From positions 372,001 to 436,000 of the forward strand of contig NZ_JANKHH010000001.1 of NCBI RefSeq assembly GCF_024626475.1: 64,000 nucleotides of DNA, read 5' to 3'. Origin of the DNA: Parerythrobacter lacustris. GTDB lineage: Bacteria; Pseudomonadota; Alphaproteobacteria; Sphingomonadales; Sphingomonadaceae. The position numbers were made by a program, and so were the translations under genes. Shown here in pieces: positions 1 through 10,587 of this stretch (its first letter is position 1; every line of letters begins with the position of its first letter). The notes below the pieces were generated by a model. That model was given only the letters and a program-made list of their open reading frames with translations. It was not told where the DNA came from and did no database searches.

Positions 1-885
1 CGCCACCCGGCACACCACCGGCTGGCCGGTCGAGATGCCGCCCGCGATCCCGCCCGCGTGGTTGGCGGTGAACTCGGGGTCGCCATCCTCACCGGCGCGC
101 ATCGGGTCGGCGTTCGCCTCGCCCGATAGCGCCGCTGCGCCGAAACCGTCGCCGATCTCCACCCCCTTGACCGCGTTGATCCCCATCATCGCCGCCGCAA
201 GGTCCGCATCGAGTTTGGCGTAGATCGGCGCGCCCCAGCCGGCCGGAACCCCCTGCGCCACGCATTCGACCACTGCGCCCAATGACGAGCCGGCCTTGCG
301 CGCGGCGTCGATCTTCTCTTCCCACCGCTTCGCCGCCCGGCTGTCGGGGCAGAAGAAGGGGTTGTTGCCGATCTCGGCGAAATTCATCGCGCTGCGGTCG
401 ATTTCGTCGTCGCCGATCTGGCAGACATAGGCGGTGATCGTCACCTCGGGCACGATCAGCCGCGCCACCGCGCCCGCCGCGACCCGCGCCGCCGTTTCGC
501 GCGCGCTCGACCGCCCGCCGCCGCGAAAGTCGCGAAAGCCGTATTTCGCGTCATAGGCATAGTCGGCATGACCGGGGCGATAGGCCCTGGCGACATCGGA
601 GTAATCCTTGCTGCGCTGGTCGACGTTCTCGATCATCAGACTGATCGGGGTGCCGGTGGTCTTGCCCTCGAAGGTGCCCGAAAGAATGCGGACCTGGTCC
701 GGCTCCTGCCGCTGGGTGGTGAAGCGGTTCTGGCCCGGTTTGCGCGCATCGAGGAACGGCTGGATCGCTTCCTCGCTCAGCGCCAGCCCCGGCGGGCAGC
801 CGTCGACCACCGCGCCCAGCGCGGGCCCGTGGCTTTCCCCCCAGGTGGTGAAGCGCAGCACGCGCCCGAACGTGTTCCAGCTCAT
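1..885 (-). CDS. aroC: chorismate synthase, 3' end outside window
   Basis: Chorismate synthase removes phosphate from EPSP to give chorismate, the last step of the cytosolic shikimate pathway, and needs reduced FMN. The reverse-strand frame begins [20 protein letters not shown], the classic AroC N-terminus with the GESHG signature, and continues through [12 protein letters not shown] and YRPGHADY. It stays open for 295 codons to the window edge, so roughly 60-70 C-terminal residues are missing. The ATG at 885 is the family start. It is transcribed away from ruvA. Identification is firm. Confidence 0.95.
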   Translation of the reverse strand, partial: MSWNTFGRVLRFTTWGESHGPALGAVVDGCPPGLALSEEAIQPFLDARKPGQNRFTTQRQEPDQVRILSGTFEGKTTGTPISLMIENVDQRSKDYSDVARAYRPGHADYAYDAKYGFRDFRGGGRSSARETAARVAAGAVARLIVPEVTITAYVCQIGDDEIDRSAMNFAEIGNNPFFCPDSRAAKRWEEKIDAARKAGSSLGAVVECVAQGVPAGWGAPIYAKLDADLAAAMMGINAVKGVEIGDGFGAAALSGEANADPMRAGEDGDPEFTANHAGGIAGGISTGQPVVCRVA

Positions 886-1332
886 GGGTTCGGCTTTGAC
901 GCAAGTTTGCGGGTGTGTCCAATGGTGGTGGGCGTAGGATTCATTGGCTCGCGCAAAGGCGCAAAGGCACGAAGAGGTCCTGCTCGCGGCGAAGCCGCTC
1001 TATCCCACAGACCTGTGTGCCGAGTGCCACCGCCCGGGCTTCAGGGCGGCTTCGCCGCCTGCGGCACCACTTCGTGTCTTCGTGTGAAAAAAACTCCGGC
1101 TGCCTCCAGGCCGACGAGGAAGGATTTTCCTACACCCGAGCAATATGGCACAAAGGCGGCAGCGGGGGCGAGGCCTGACCGGACCTTGCGCGACGGCGGG
1201 AAAGCGGAAAGCGGCAAGAGGCGTTTTTGGTGTCGCCTTAGTGTCGCCTTTCGCGGGGGAAGGGCATCCGGCGGGGCTTTCCAAACCGGCGCGGAGCAGG
1301 CAGGAACAAAACGTGATTTCGGGATATCCAAG
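886..1332. other. 447-bp intergenic region between divergent aroC and ruvA
   Basis: No convincing gene is seen. Open frames here are high-GC extensions or antisense shadows of ruvA. The region holds a nested imperfect inverted repeat (951-1086, listed separately). It presumably also carries the promoters for aroC and for the ruvA transcript, but no clear -35/-10 pair was identified. Confidence 0.6.
951..1086. repeat. imperfect inverted-repeat element (REP/MITE-like)
   Basis: The left arm, gcgcaaaggcgcaaaggcac plus gaag, is complementary in part to the right arm around cttcgtgtcttcgtgtg. Inside lie a second complementary pair, gcggcgaagccgc (986-998) and gcggcttcgccgc (1046-1058). This two-level palindrome in a non-coding gap looks like a small non-autonomous repeat. 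Related cgcaaaggcgcaaagg arms occur between genes in other sphingomonad genomes, as far as I recall. Copy number in this genome cannot be judged from one window. Confidence 0.5.
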
Positions 1333-1944
1333 ATGATTGCCAAACTGAAGGGCCTGCTCGACGAAACCGGCACCGACTGGGCGGTGATCGACGTCGCGGG
1401 GGTGGGCTATCTCGTCCATTGCTCGGCCCGCACGCTCGCCGCACTGGGCGAGGTGGGTGAAGCCTGCACCGTCTACACCGACCTGCAGGTGTCCGAGAAC
1501 GACATGCGCCTGCTCGGTTTCGCCGATGCGGCCGAGCGCGACTGGTTTCGCCTGCTGACGCAGGTGCAGGGCGTCGGCAGCAAAGTCGCCCTCGCGATCC
1601 TTTCGGCACTCTCGACCGGCGAATTGCAGCAGGCCTGCGCGCAAGGCGATGCCGCGATGGTCGCGCGCGCCAACGGGGTCGGGCCCAAGCTGGCCGGCCG
1701 GATCGTCAACGAGCTGAAGGATCGCGCGGGCGCTCTCCCCTCTTCGGACGGCGGAGTCACTGTCAACAGTGTCAACACCCCCGCCGTTGCCACCGCCAGC
1801 GCCGACGCGGTGAGCGCGCTCGAAAACCTCGGCTTCAAACCCGCCGTCGCGGCCCGCGCGGTCGCGCTGGCGCAGGGCGAGCTGGGCGAAGATGCGGGCG
1901 AGAGCGACCTGATCCGGGTAGCACTGAAGAGGGCGGCGGGGTGA
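1333..1944 (+). CDS. ruvA: Holliday junction branch migration protein RuvA
   Basis: RuvA tetramers bind four-way DNA junctions and load the RuvB motor during recombinational repair. The 203-residue protein starts [11 protein letters not shown] (OB-fold domain), has the two helix-hairpin-helix segments [17 protein letters not shown] and [17 protein letters not shown] in the middle, and ends with the short RuvB-binding helical domain ([13 protein letters not shown]). The open frame extends far upstream, but homology begins at the ATG at 1333. The stop overlaps the GTG start of the next gene by 4 bases. ruvB, normally adjacent, lies 2.5 kb downstream on the same strand. Confidence 0.96.
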   Translation: MIAKLKGLLDETGTDWAVIDVAGVGYLVHCSARTLAALGEVGEACTVYTDLQVSENDMRLLGFADAAERDWFRLLTQVQGVGSKVALAILSALSTGELQQACAQGDAAMVARANGVGPKLAGRIVNELKDRAGALPSSDGGVTVNSVNTPAVATASADAVSALENLGFKPAVAARAVALAQGELGEDAGESDLIRVALKRAAG

Positions 1945-2339
1945 CCACCCGCACCGCCACGTGCCAATGCGGCCAGCTCACCGCCACCTGCGAAGGCGAT
2001 CCGGTGCGCGTGTCGGTGTGTCATTGCCTCGAATGCCAGAAGCGCAGCGGATCGTCTTTCGCGGCGCAGGCGCGCTGGCCACAGGAGCAGGTAGCGATTG
2101 CCGGCGAGAGCCGCGCATGGAGCCGCACAGGCGGCGATGGCGGCACCGCCACCTTCCGCTTCTGCCCCGATTGCGGATCGGGCGTGTGGTACACGCACGA
2201 TGCCTTGCCCGATATGGTGGCGGTGCCGATCGGCGCCTTTGCCGAGCCCGGATTTCCGCCGCCCGACTATTCGGTCTATGAGGAGCGCAAGCATCACTGG
2301 GTTGTGATCACAGGGGAAGGGATCGAGCATTATGACTGA
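1941..2339 (+). CDS. GFA-family zinc-binding protein (CENP-V/GFA fold)
   Basis: This 132-residue protein has the Cys pattern of the glutathione-dependent formaldehyde-activating (GFA) family: CQCG near residue 8, CHCLEC near residue 27, and CPDCG near residue 75. These Cys residues bind structural and catalytic zinc. Family members include S-(hydroxymethyl)glutathione synthase, but most are of unknown substrate, so no reaction is assigned. It starts at GTG with a GTGA overlap onto the ruvA stop, which implies translational coupling. Its own stop overlaps the next start by 8 bases. Confidence 0.85.
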   Translation: MTTRTATCQCGQLTATCEGDPVRVSVCHCLECQKRSGSSFAAQARWPQEQVAIAGESRAWSRTGGDGGTATFRFCPDCGSGVWYTHDALPDMVAVPIGAFAEPGFPPPDYSVYEERKHHWVVITGEGIEHYD

Positions 2340-2922
2340 ACTCCGCACGCCCGGCGCTTGCGCCGTGAAGCTGGCCTGCCTTCTCCCGCTCCTGCTGCTC
2401 GCCGCGCCCGCCGCCGCGCAGGACATGTCGGCCTTCACCACCGGCCCGGTGTTCGCGGATTTCGGACCGCATGCACCGGTCGAAGGCATCGACACAGTGC
2501 CTGCCGATACCGAATTCGCGGTGGCCTTCGATGTCGCCGCCCCGGCGGAAGACGGCGCGCGGAGCCGCGGGTTCGAAAGCGCCGCGCGCTTCATCAACAT
2601 GCATGTCGCCGCCGGGGTACCGGAAGACAACATCCGCATTGCGGTGGTGGTCCACGGCAAGGCGGCGCTTGACCTGCTGACCGACGAAGCGTGGGCGGCA
2701 AGGCAACCGGCCGGCGAGGAGGAAGAAGCGCCCGAGAACCCCTCCGGCGCGATGGTCGCCGCGATGCTCGACGCAGGCGTGCGCTTCATCCTGTGCGGCC
2801 AGAGCGGCGCGGCCTACGGCATCGAGCAGGACGACCTGATCCCGGGCGTGGAGACGGCGCTCAGCGCGATGACGGCGCATGCTCTGCTGCAGCAGCGCGG
2901 CTATACGGTGAACCCGTTTTGA
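2332..2922 (+). CDS. secreted DsrE-family protein
   Basis: The 196-residue product has a signal peptide (about residues 1-30, hydrophobic core LACLLPLLLLAAPAAA, cleavage after AAAQ). A DsrE/DsrF-like domain follows, with the motifs INMHVAAGV, IAVVVHGKAALDLL and ILCGQSGAAYGI. DsrE-like proteins include sulfur carriers, and the single Cys in FILCGQS is where an acceptor thiol usually sits. Secretion suggests a periplasmic role, but the substrate is unknown. It overlaps the GFA gene by 8 bases and the next gene by 1 base (TGATG), so all three probably share one transcript. Confidence 0.75.
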   Translation: MTELRTPGACAVKLACLLPLLLLAAPAAAQDMSAFTTGPVFADFGPHAPVEGIDTVPADTEFAVAFDVAAPAEDGARSRGFESAARFINMHVAAGVPEDNIRIAVVVHGKAALDLLTDEAWAARQPAGEEEEAPENPSGAMVAAMLDAGVRFILCGQSGAAYGIEQDDLIPGVETALSAMTAHALLQQRGYTVNPF

Positions 2923-3377
2923 TGGCTCATGCAGAGTTTCCGGAAGAGCTGGCAAAGCTGACCTATGAACGACTTGGTGAGATTCGCCGAGTTTTGGTTG
3001 ATGAACATTCGGCCAGTTATCGTTGGATTATGGCTTCGCTACTAGCAGTAAACTCTGGCGGGGTTTTTGCCGTGATTGGAACTGATATTGCGAAGGTTGC
3101 GATGGGATTATCGGCTGCAGCATTTTGGTTTGGCATTCTATTGGCCTTCGTTACTGCTTGGCTTGGCCAAGTTCAAACGCGAAAATTTATCCAAGCGAAT
3201 TCCAAGCTCGAAGAATATTGGGCGATCGTTGCTGTAACGGGACAGGTCGATCTGGACAAAGGCGCAAAGCTTGAAGAGGCGCGCTCAGCCATAGATAGCA
3301 CAATTCCAAGGTGGACAGGTATCGGCTCATTTGTAGCTTTTTCGATCGGCTTCTTGCTCGTGGGTATATCGCTTTGA
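2922..3377 (+). CDS. hypothetical membrane protein, low GC
   Basis: I do not recognise this 151-residue protein. It has a charged N-terminus (EELAKLTYERLGEIRRVLVDEH), two adjacent hydrophobic segments (about residues 37-55 and 62-84), a soluble stretch with a helical EEARSAI segment, and a C-terminal hydrophobic segment (about 131-151). The ATG at 2922 overlaps the preceding stop (TGATG). An in-frame extension further upstream is Arg-rich and translates the DsrE gene out of frame, so it was discarded. Two lines I counted are 47 and 50 percent GC, well below the neighbours, which suggests recent acquisition. Confidence 0.65.
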   Translation: MAHAEFPEELAKLTYERLGEIRRVLVDEHSASYRWIMASLLAVNSGGVFAVIGTDIAKVAMGLSAAAFWFGILLAFVTAWLGQVQTRKFIQANSKLEEYWAIVAVTGQVDLDKGAKLEEARSAIDSTIPRWTGIGSFVAFSIGFLLVGISL

Positions 3378-3442
3378 CGGATAGTTCAGGCTTTTCCTCC
3401 ATCCGACAACCAAGCGTCCCCGACCCGGCCCGCCTCACAAGC

Positions 3443-3472
3443 CGTCACCCTGAACTCGTTTCAGGGTCCATC
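3443..3472 (+). repeat. REP-like palindrome, copy 1
   Basis: The sequence cgtcaccctgaactcgtttc plus agggtccatc contains a perfect 7-bp stem, ccctgaa/ttcaggg, around a short loop. It is inverted relative to copies at 3568-3597 and 3951-3981. The three copies share the CTGAA/TTCAG core and differ by compensated stem changes. Confidence 0.8.
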
Positions 3473-3567
3473 GTGCCGCACGCTCCGGAGCTGGCTCAGC
3501 GCGCGCACAGACCTCGGCGCACTCGACATGATGCGCTTCGCGTGCAAGCACCGCGCAAGCCCGAAAC

Positions 3568-3597
3568 ATGGATCCTGAATCGAGTTCAGGATGACGG
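3568..3597 (-). repeat. REP-like palindrome, copy 2
   Basis: The core atcctgaa-tcgag-ttcaggat makes an 8-bp stem flanked by catgg and gacggg. It is the inverse orientation of copy 1, so copies 1 and 2 form a closely spaced inverted pair about 95 bp apart, the usual layout of REP doublets. It lies just downstream of the GIY-YIG gene stop. Confidence 0.8.
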
Positions 3598-3619
3598 GAT
3601 AAGGACGGATGGCGTATGC

Positions 3620-3931
3620 CTACCCGACCGGCCCGAAGCCCAGACCGATCGCGAGGTCGTGCCAGTCGGGGTTGTCGCTTTCGACAAGGTTGAGCTTCCA
3701 CTGGCGGTGCCAGCGCTTGAGCTGCTTCTCGCGCAGGATGGCACCTTCCATGTCGCCGAACATCTCGTAGCGGACCAGCCGATAGACATTGTATTTCCTG
3801 GCGAAGCCGCCGGTGATGCCGTTCCGGTGCTGGAACAGCCGCTGTTCGAGGTCGCTGGTAACCCCGATGTAGAGCGTCCCGCGCGGCTGGCTGGCAAGGA
3901 TATAGACGCAGGGATTGCGCTCGAGCGGCAT
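3620..3931 (-). CDS. GIY-YIG domain endonuclease-like protein
   Basis: The 103-residue protein is essentially one GIY-YIG nuclease domain. It has VYILAS (residues 9-14) and YIGVT (21-25) for the two halves of the signature, then a conserved Arg (R31, in LEQRLFQHR) and an acidic segment with EKQLKRWHR (from E69). Small stand-alone GIY-YIG proteins of this UPF0213 type are often annotated as excinuclease-C-like, but their DNA target is unknown. I start at the ATG at 3931. A longer in-frame start would translate the neighbouring repeat as MLNLFQHP, which is an artefact of the palindrome. The gene is bracketed by three copies of one palindrome. Confidence 0.85.
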   Translation of the reverse strand: MPLERNPCVYILASQPRGTLYIGVTSDLEQRLFQHRNGITGGFARKYNVYRLVRYEMFGDMEGAILREKQLKRWHRQWKLNLVESDNPDWHDLAIGLGFGPVG

Positions 3932-3950
3932 GCTCCGGTGATTGCCGGTG

Positions 3951-3981
3951 GATGGATGCTGAAACAAGTTCAGCATGACGG
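3951..3981 (-). repeat. REP-like palindrome, copy 3
   Basis: The stem atgctgaa-acaag-ttcagcat is flanked by gatgg and gacgg, in the same orientation as copy 2, immediately upstream of the GIY-YIG start. The third stem pair has changed on both arms (TGC/GCA instead of TCC/GGA). This shows selection or copying of the paired structure rather than the primary sequence. Confidence 0.8.
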
Positions 3982-3993
3982 TATGGGGGCTGC

Positions 3994-4431
3994 GTGACCG
4001 ACCAGCTCCCGTTCCATGTTCCCGAGCGCCTGTGGGTCGACCGCGATCCGCAGGACGAACCGGATCGCTCGCCGAAGAGGTTTGCGCCCTATCCAGTCTG
4101 GTCGTGGGCGCGGATCGTCGGTTTGCTCGGCTATTGCTGCTTTCCATTGGCGATTTTGTCGATTGCCGTTGGGTGGCTTGTACCGGGGTTCGTCCTCCTC
4201 GCCTTGTGCTTGATCATAGTATTGCCGCGACCTTACGACAGTTACACAGCGCTACTGCCCGAACTTGTCGGCGGGATGCTCGGTTCCCGCTACTGCCCGG
4301 CTTGTGGCCAATCGATCTTTGATCGGGCACCACCAAACGGTTATATGGCCGACCACGAACGCGGCTCATGGTGGCCGCACCGGCGTTGCGCAAATTGCGG
4401 ACACGATCTGAAGGTGCGGACCATTGACTGA
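3994..4431 (+). CDS. hypothetical membrane protein with C-terminal zinc ribbon
   Basis: No known family is recognised. The 145-residue product has a polar N-terminus, two hydrophobic segments in tandem (about residues 39-58 and 61-80), and a C-terminal four-Cys zinc ribbon made of CPACG (about 101-105) and CANCG (about 132-136). The GTG at 3994 lies just after palindrome copy 3. The stop overlaps the TTG start of ruvB by 8 bases, so it is probably co-translated with ruvB. A quality-control or regulatory function would be speculation. Confidence 0.65.
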   Translation: MTDQLPFHVPERLWVDRDPQDEPDRSPKRFAPYPVWSWARIVGLLGYCCFPLAILSIAVGWLVPGFVLLALCLIIVLPRPYDSYTALLPELVGGMLGSRYCPACGQSIFDRAPPNGYMADHERGSWWPHRRCANCGHDLKVRTID

Positions 4432-5467
4432 CCCCGTCCCCCTCCACTCCCCCACCCGCCAGCCGGACGATCCCGACGCGGCGCTGCGGCCGAAGTCGCT
4501 CGCCGAGTTCATCGGGCAGGAGGCGGCGCGGGACAATCTGCGGGTGTTCATCGAGAGCGCGAAGTCGCGCGCCGAGGCGATGGACCATGTGCTGTTCTTC
4601 GGCCCGCCCGGACTCGGCAAGACCACGCTGGCGCAGATCGTCGCCAAGGAACTGGGCGTCGGTTTCCGCGCCACCAGCGGGCCGGTGATCGCCAGGGCGG
4701 GCGATCTTGCTGCGCTGCTGACCAATCTCGAGCCGCACGACGTGCTGTTCATCGACGAGATCCACCGGCTCAATCCGGTGGTCGAGGAGATCCTCTATCC
4801 CGCGATGGAGGACCGCGCGCTCGACATCATCATCGGCGAGGGGCCTTCGGCGCGCAGCGTGCGGATCGACCTGCCGCCCTTCACCCTGGTCGGCGCGACC
4901 ACCCGGCAGGGGCTGCTCACCACGCCATTGCGCGACCGTTTCGGCATCCCGGTTCGGCTGAATTTCTACACCCATGAGGAACTCGACCTGGTGGTGACGC
5001 GCGGGGCGCGGCTGCTCGGCATGCCGATCGATCCCGCGGGCGCGCGCGAAATCGCCCGCCGCTCACGCGGCACGCCGCGGGTCGCCGGGCGGCTGATGCG
5101 GCGGGTGCGTGACTTCGCCCATGTCGCCGGGGATGGCACCGTAACCCGGGCCATCGCCGACAACGCGCTGACCCGGCTGGAGATCGACCGGCTCGGGCTC
5201 GATGCGATGGACCGGCGCTACCTCACCATGATCGCGACGACCTACAAGGGCGGTCCGGTGGGGGTCGAAACGCTCGCGGCCGGCCTCAGCGAGCCGCGCG
5301 ACACGGTGGAGGAAGTGATCGAGCCCTACCTCATCCAGCTCGGCCTCATCGCGCGCACCGCGCGCGGGCGCTGCCTCAACGATGCGGGATGGAATCACCT
5401 CGAAATGACCCCGCCCAAAGGGCTCGGTGGATCATCGCAAAACAGTTTGTTCGACGAGGAAAGTTAA
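4424..5467 (+). CDS. ruvB: Holliday junction branch migration ATPase RuvB
   Basis: RuvB is the AAA+ hexameric motor that drives RuvA-bound Holliday junctions. The 347-residue protein begins with the usual RuvB linker ([12 protein letters not shown]). It has Walker [10 protein letters not shown] at about 60-68, Walker B DEIH near 110, sensor 1 GATTRQG near 155, then the lid and winged-helix domain ending NSLFDEES. The TTG at 4424 overlaps the preceding stop and gives the normal N-terminus. Insertion of five genes between ruvA and ruvB is unusual. Confidence 0.97.
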   Translation: MTDPVPLHSPTRQPDDPDAALRPKSLAEFIGQEAARDNLRVFIESAKSRAEAMDHVLFFGPPGLGKTTLAQIVAKELGVGFRATSGPVIARAGDLAALLTNLEPHDVLFIDEIHRLNPVVEEILYPAMEDRALDIIIGEGPSARSVRIDLPPFTLVGATTRQGLLTTPLRDRFGIPVRLNFYTHEELDLVVTRGARLLGMPIDPAGAREIARRSRGTPRVAGRLMRRVRDFAHVAGDGTVTRAIADNALTRLEIDRLGLDAMDRRYLTMIATTYKGGPVGVETLAAGLSEPRDTVEEVIEPYLIQLGLIARTARGRCLNDAGWNHLEMTPPKGLGGSSQNSLFDEES

Positions 5468-5684
5468 CCGAAGCGAAGGGTTTGCCCCCGTTTCGGTTCC
5501 ATATCGGGACAGGTTGGCCGACTCGGGAACAAACCGGCAAAAAAAACGACTCCGGGCGGCATCAAATGTGGTTAACGCCATTGCCGGATTAAGCAGTTGG
5601 TCGCTTGTTGATGCGACAGGGAAGTGTCTTGGGGGCGGAACCGCTGCCCACCTGGCGTCCCGAGCGTAACAAGAGAGCTTGACC

Positions 5685-7049
5685 ATGTCGGTAAAACTGG
5701 CCCTGGCGAAACTGTCCGCAACCGCTGCGGGTACTGCCCTGCTGGCGGGTGGCGCAGTCCACGTCGCCGAGAAGCAGATCACGGACAACCCGCAGTTCAA
5801 GGGCGGCAAGGTCCTGTCGGCCAAGGCTGAGCCGGTGCACTACATCAAGGAACGCCGCCCCGTGACGCGCCGGGTCGAGCGCACCGAGCATCGCCAGCGC
5901 CGCATCGTGCGCCAGGAAATCGAGTGCGAGGACCTCGGTCCGGGCATGATCGGTGGTCCCGGCATGCACGGCGGAATGCACGGCGGTTCGAATGACGGGA
6001 TGCAGGGCGGCTCGCGCTCCGGGCAGGGCCGCATCGTCGGCACCACCTATGACGCGCGCTGCGCCCCGGCCTATCGCATGGCGATCGCCGCGATTCCCGC
6101 ACCGCTCGCACCGATGCCCCCGATCTCGGGCGGCGGCGGTGGTGGCGGCGGGGTGACCGTGATCGGCGGCGGTGGCGGTTTCGGCGGGGGCTTTGGCGGA
6201 GGCTTCTTCGGCGGGTTCTTCGGCGGCGGCGGCGGTTCGAGCGGCAGCGTGACCGTCACCTCGACCACCACCACTTCCGGCTCCAGCTCGGGCAGCTCCT
6301 CGACTTCTTCGAGCGGCGGCACCAACGGTTCCTCGAGCGGGATCAATATCGACATCGATATCGACAACACCAGCGGCGGTTCGTCGACCTCGACTTCTTC
6401 GGGTGGCAGCTCGACGACGACCGGTGGCGTCTCCACCTCGACCGGCGGCATCAGTACTTCGACCTCGACGGGCGGGGTAAGCACCTCAACCGGCGGCGTC
6501 AGCACCTCGACCGGCGGCGTGAGCACCTCTTCGGGTTCGGTTACCAGCTCGACTTCGACCAGCTCGGGCAACGTCAGCACCTCTTCGGGCGCCGTGACCA
6601 GCTCGTCCTCGACTTCGAGCTCGTCGGGCAATGTCTCGACCTCTTCGGGCGCAGTCACCAGCAGCTCGGGCAACAACGCCAGCTCGTCGACTTCGGGCAA
6701 TGTTTCGAGCAGCTCTTCGGGCAACGTTTCGAGCAGCAGCTCGACCTCGGGCGACGTGTCGAGCAGTTCGAGCACCAGCTCGAGCACCAGCTCGTCGACC
6801 TCGGGCAATGTCTCGACCAGCACCAGCAGCTCGGGCAATGTCACCAGCTCGACAAGCTCGTCCACCTCGTCGTCGACCTCGAGTTCGACCTCGGGCAACA
6901 ACACGACTTCGGGAATGACCACCAGCGGCACGACCAGCGGGACCACGAGCGGAACCCCGGTATCGGCACCGCCGATGATGATCCTGTTCGGCCTGGGTGC
7001 CGCCGCCGTGCTCGGGCGCCGCAAGTTCATGCCGAAGAAGGACGACTGA
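5685..7049 (+). CDS. Ser/Thr/Gly-rich surface protein with PEP-CTERM-like sorting tail
   Basis: The 454-residue protein has a signal-like N-terminus and a basic, charged region (residues about 45-85, rich in RR and ER). Gly/Met/His-rich stretches (GMHGGMHGG) and poly-Gly segments follow, and then about 230 residues of Ser/Thr/Gly repeats with recurrent TGGVSTS and SGNVSTSS units. It ends VSAPPMMILFGLGAAAVLGR followed by RK. That tail has the motif, membrane segment and basic anchor order of PEP-CTERM signals processed by exosortase. ATG 5685 follows an AAGAGAG site. No exosortase gene is in the window. A role in exopolymer or surface structure is inferred from the tail only. Confidence 0.7.
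   Translation: MSVKLALAKLSATAAGTALLAGGAVHVAEKQITDNPQFKGGKVLSAKAEPVHYIKERRPVTRRVERTEHRQRRIVRQEIECEDLGPGMIGGPGMHGGMHGGSNDGMQGGSRSGQGRIVGTTYDARCAPAYRMAIAAIPAPLAPMPPISGGGGGGGGVTVIGGGGGFGGGFGGGFFGGFFGGGGGSSGSVTVTSTTTTSGSSSGSSSTSSSGGTNGSSSGINIDIDIDNTSGGSSTSTSSGGSSTTTGGVSTSTGGISTSTSTGGVSTSTGGVSTSTGGVSTSSGSVTSSTSTSSGNVSTSSGAVTSSSSTSSSSGNVSTSSGAVTSSSGNNASSSTSGNVSSSSSGNVSSSSSTSGDVSSSSSTSSSTSSSTSGNVSTSTSSSGNVTSSTSSSTSSSTSSSTSGNNTTSGMTTSGTTSGTTSGTPVSAPPMMILFGLGAAAVLGRRKFMPKKDD
6418..6531 (+). repeat. tandem in-frame repeats encoding TGGVSTS units
   Basis: Near-identical 18-21 bp units (core ggcggcgtcagcacctcgac) are repeated five to six times within the Ser-rich gene. Unit lengths are multiples of three, so gain or loss of units keeps the frame. 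The repeats are coding and lack spacers. Confidence 0.75.
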
Positions 7050-7080
7050 AACTCGCACTTCTACGGAACTTCAAACTGGC

Positions 7081-7112
7081 AGGGCGGCTCCGCAAGGTGC
7101 CGCCCTTCTTGT
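7081..7112 (+). terminator. rho-independent terminator after the Ser-rich gene
   Basis: The stem agggcggc (7081-7088) pairs perfectly with gccgccct (7099-7106) and is followed by a T-rich tract, tcttgtct. It sits 31 bp after the stop at 7049 and just before the 3' end of the opposing rhodanese gene. Confidence 0.75.
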
Positions 7113-7116
7113 CTCG

Positions 7117-7632
7117 TTAGCCCTCGTCGGGCGGCGCGAGCCCCGAAGTCCACGGCACATCGCTGAGCGGCATGACACCCGCCAGCTCCCACACATTGGT
7201 GTAGCCATAGCCGTGGAGGTTGATGAAGGTCGGGATATTGAGCGCGAGCGGAGCCATCTTGGAAATCACCGGCGCGGCATTGTCGCTGAAGTTGTTGTTG
7301 CAATAGATGTAGATCGGGCGGTCCGGGTCATTGCCCACGATCTCACGCAAGGATTTCGAGGTGAAGTCCGAGAACGGCAGGTTGACCGCCCCTTCGATAT
7401 GTCCGGCGGCGAAAGCCGATTCGGAGCGGGTGTCGAGCAGCAACGCGCCCTCGGCTGCTGCCCGCGCCAGGAACTCGTCACGCTCCAAACGGTGTGCCTC
7501 GCGCACCTGCTGGAGAGAACCGGTCAGCTCGATGAAGCCGGCATAGTCGATTTGCGGATTGGGGGCAGGCGTCTGGGCGGCTGCGGCCGCCCCGAGAAAC
7601 GCGAGCGGTGCGGCAAGCAGGGCGATACGCAT
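7117..7632 (-). CDS. secreted rhodanese-like domain protein
   Basis: The 171-residue protein has a signal peptide (MRIALLAAPLAFLGAAAAAQ). A rhodanese domain follows, with LLLDTRSESAFAAGHIEGAV and an active-site-type Cys in YIYCNNNFSDNAAP. Rhodanese folds transfer or bind sulfane sulfur through that Cys. The loop after Cys (NNNFSD) is longer than the five-residue catalytic loop of thiosulfate sulfurtransferases, so the substrate is uncertain. It faces the Ser-rich gene tail to tail and lies 106 bp from acnA on the same strand. Confidence 0.85.
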   Translation of the reverse strand: MRIALLAAPLAFLGAAAAAQTPAPNPQIDYAGFIELTGSLQQVREAHRLERDEFLARAAAEGALLLDTRSESAFAAGHIEGAVNLPFSDFTSKSLREIVGNDPDRPIYIYCNNNFSDNAAPVISKMAPLALNIPTFINLHGYGYTNVWELAGVMPLSDVPWTSGLAPPDEG

Positions 7633-7738
7633 GGCAAGTCCTCCCTTGGATCGGGAGAAAATGCGCGCACGATGCTTGCGAGGCGATGAATGCGCCAGCC
7701 CCCGCCACAGCCATGGCAGGGGCCGGAGCGAAACGGGA

Positions 7739-10411
<2,673 letters not shown>

Positions 10412-10587
10412 GCGCGTGATTCCTCCTGCCAGAATTGCAGCAACCCGCCCTGTTGCACGGGAGCCGGATATGCGGCGGCACCTGCGCTTTCATGGCCCCT
10501 GCGTCAAGGGGAGGAAACTGCACCTGCGCCGCGACGATCTTACCGGGATCGAGCGGCGTAGGCTTGTAAATTGTCGCCACTATCAGG

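Noticed and set aside
3932-4147. 72-codon N-terminal extension of the GIY-YIG protein
   Set aside because: It translates a palindromic repeat and part of the opposing gene; the domain begins just after ATG 3931.
5526-5550. GGAAC-N16-CGAC before the Ser-rich gene as an EcfG promoter
   Set aside because: The -10 element differs from CGTT at two of four bases, and it lies more than 130 bp from the start codon.
6240-6950. Repeated units resembling a CRISPR array
   Set aside because: No unique spacers of constant length; repeats are in frame inside one coding sequence.
6071-7030. 319-codon reverse frame of Val/Glu/Leu repeats
   Set aside because: Mirror of the Ser-rich repeats on the other strand.
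7700-7738. Hairpin gcccccgcc/ggcaggggc as acnA terminator
   Set aside because: The stem has a mismatch and there is no T-tract on the reverse strand; too weak to list.
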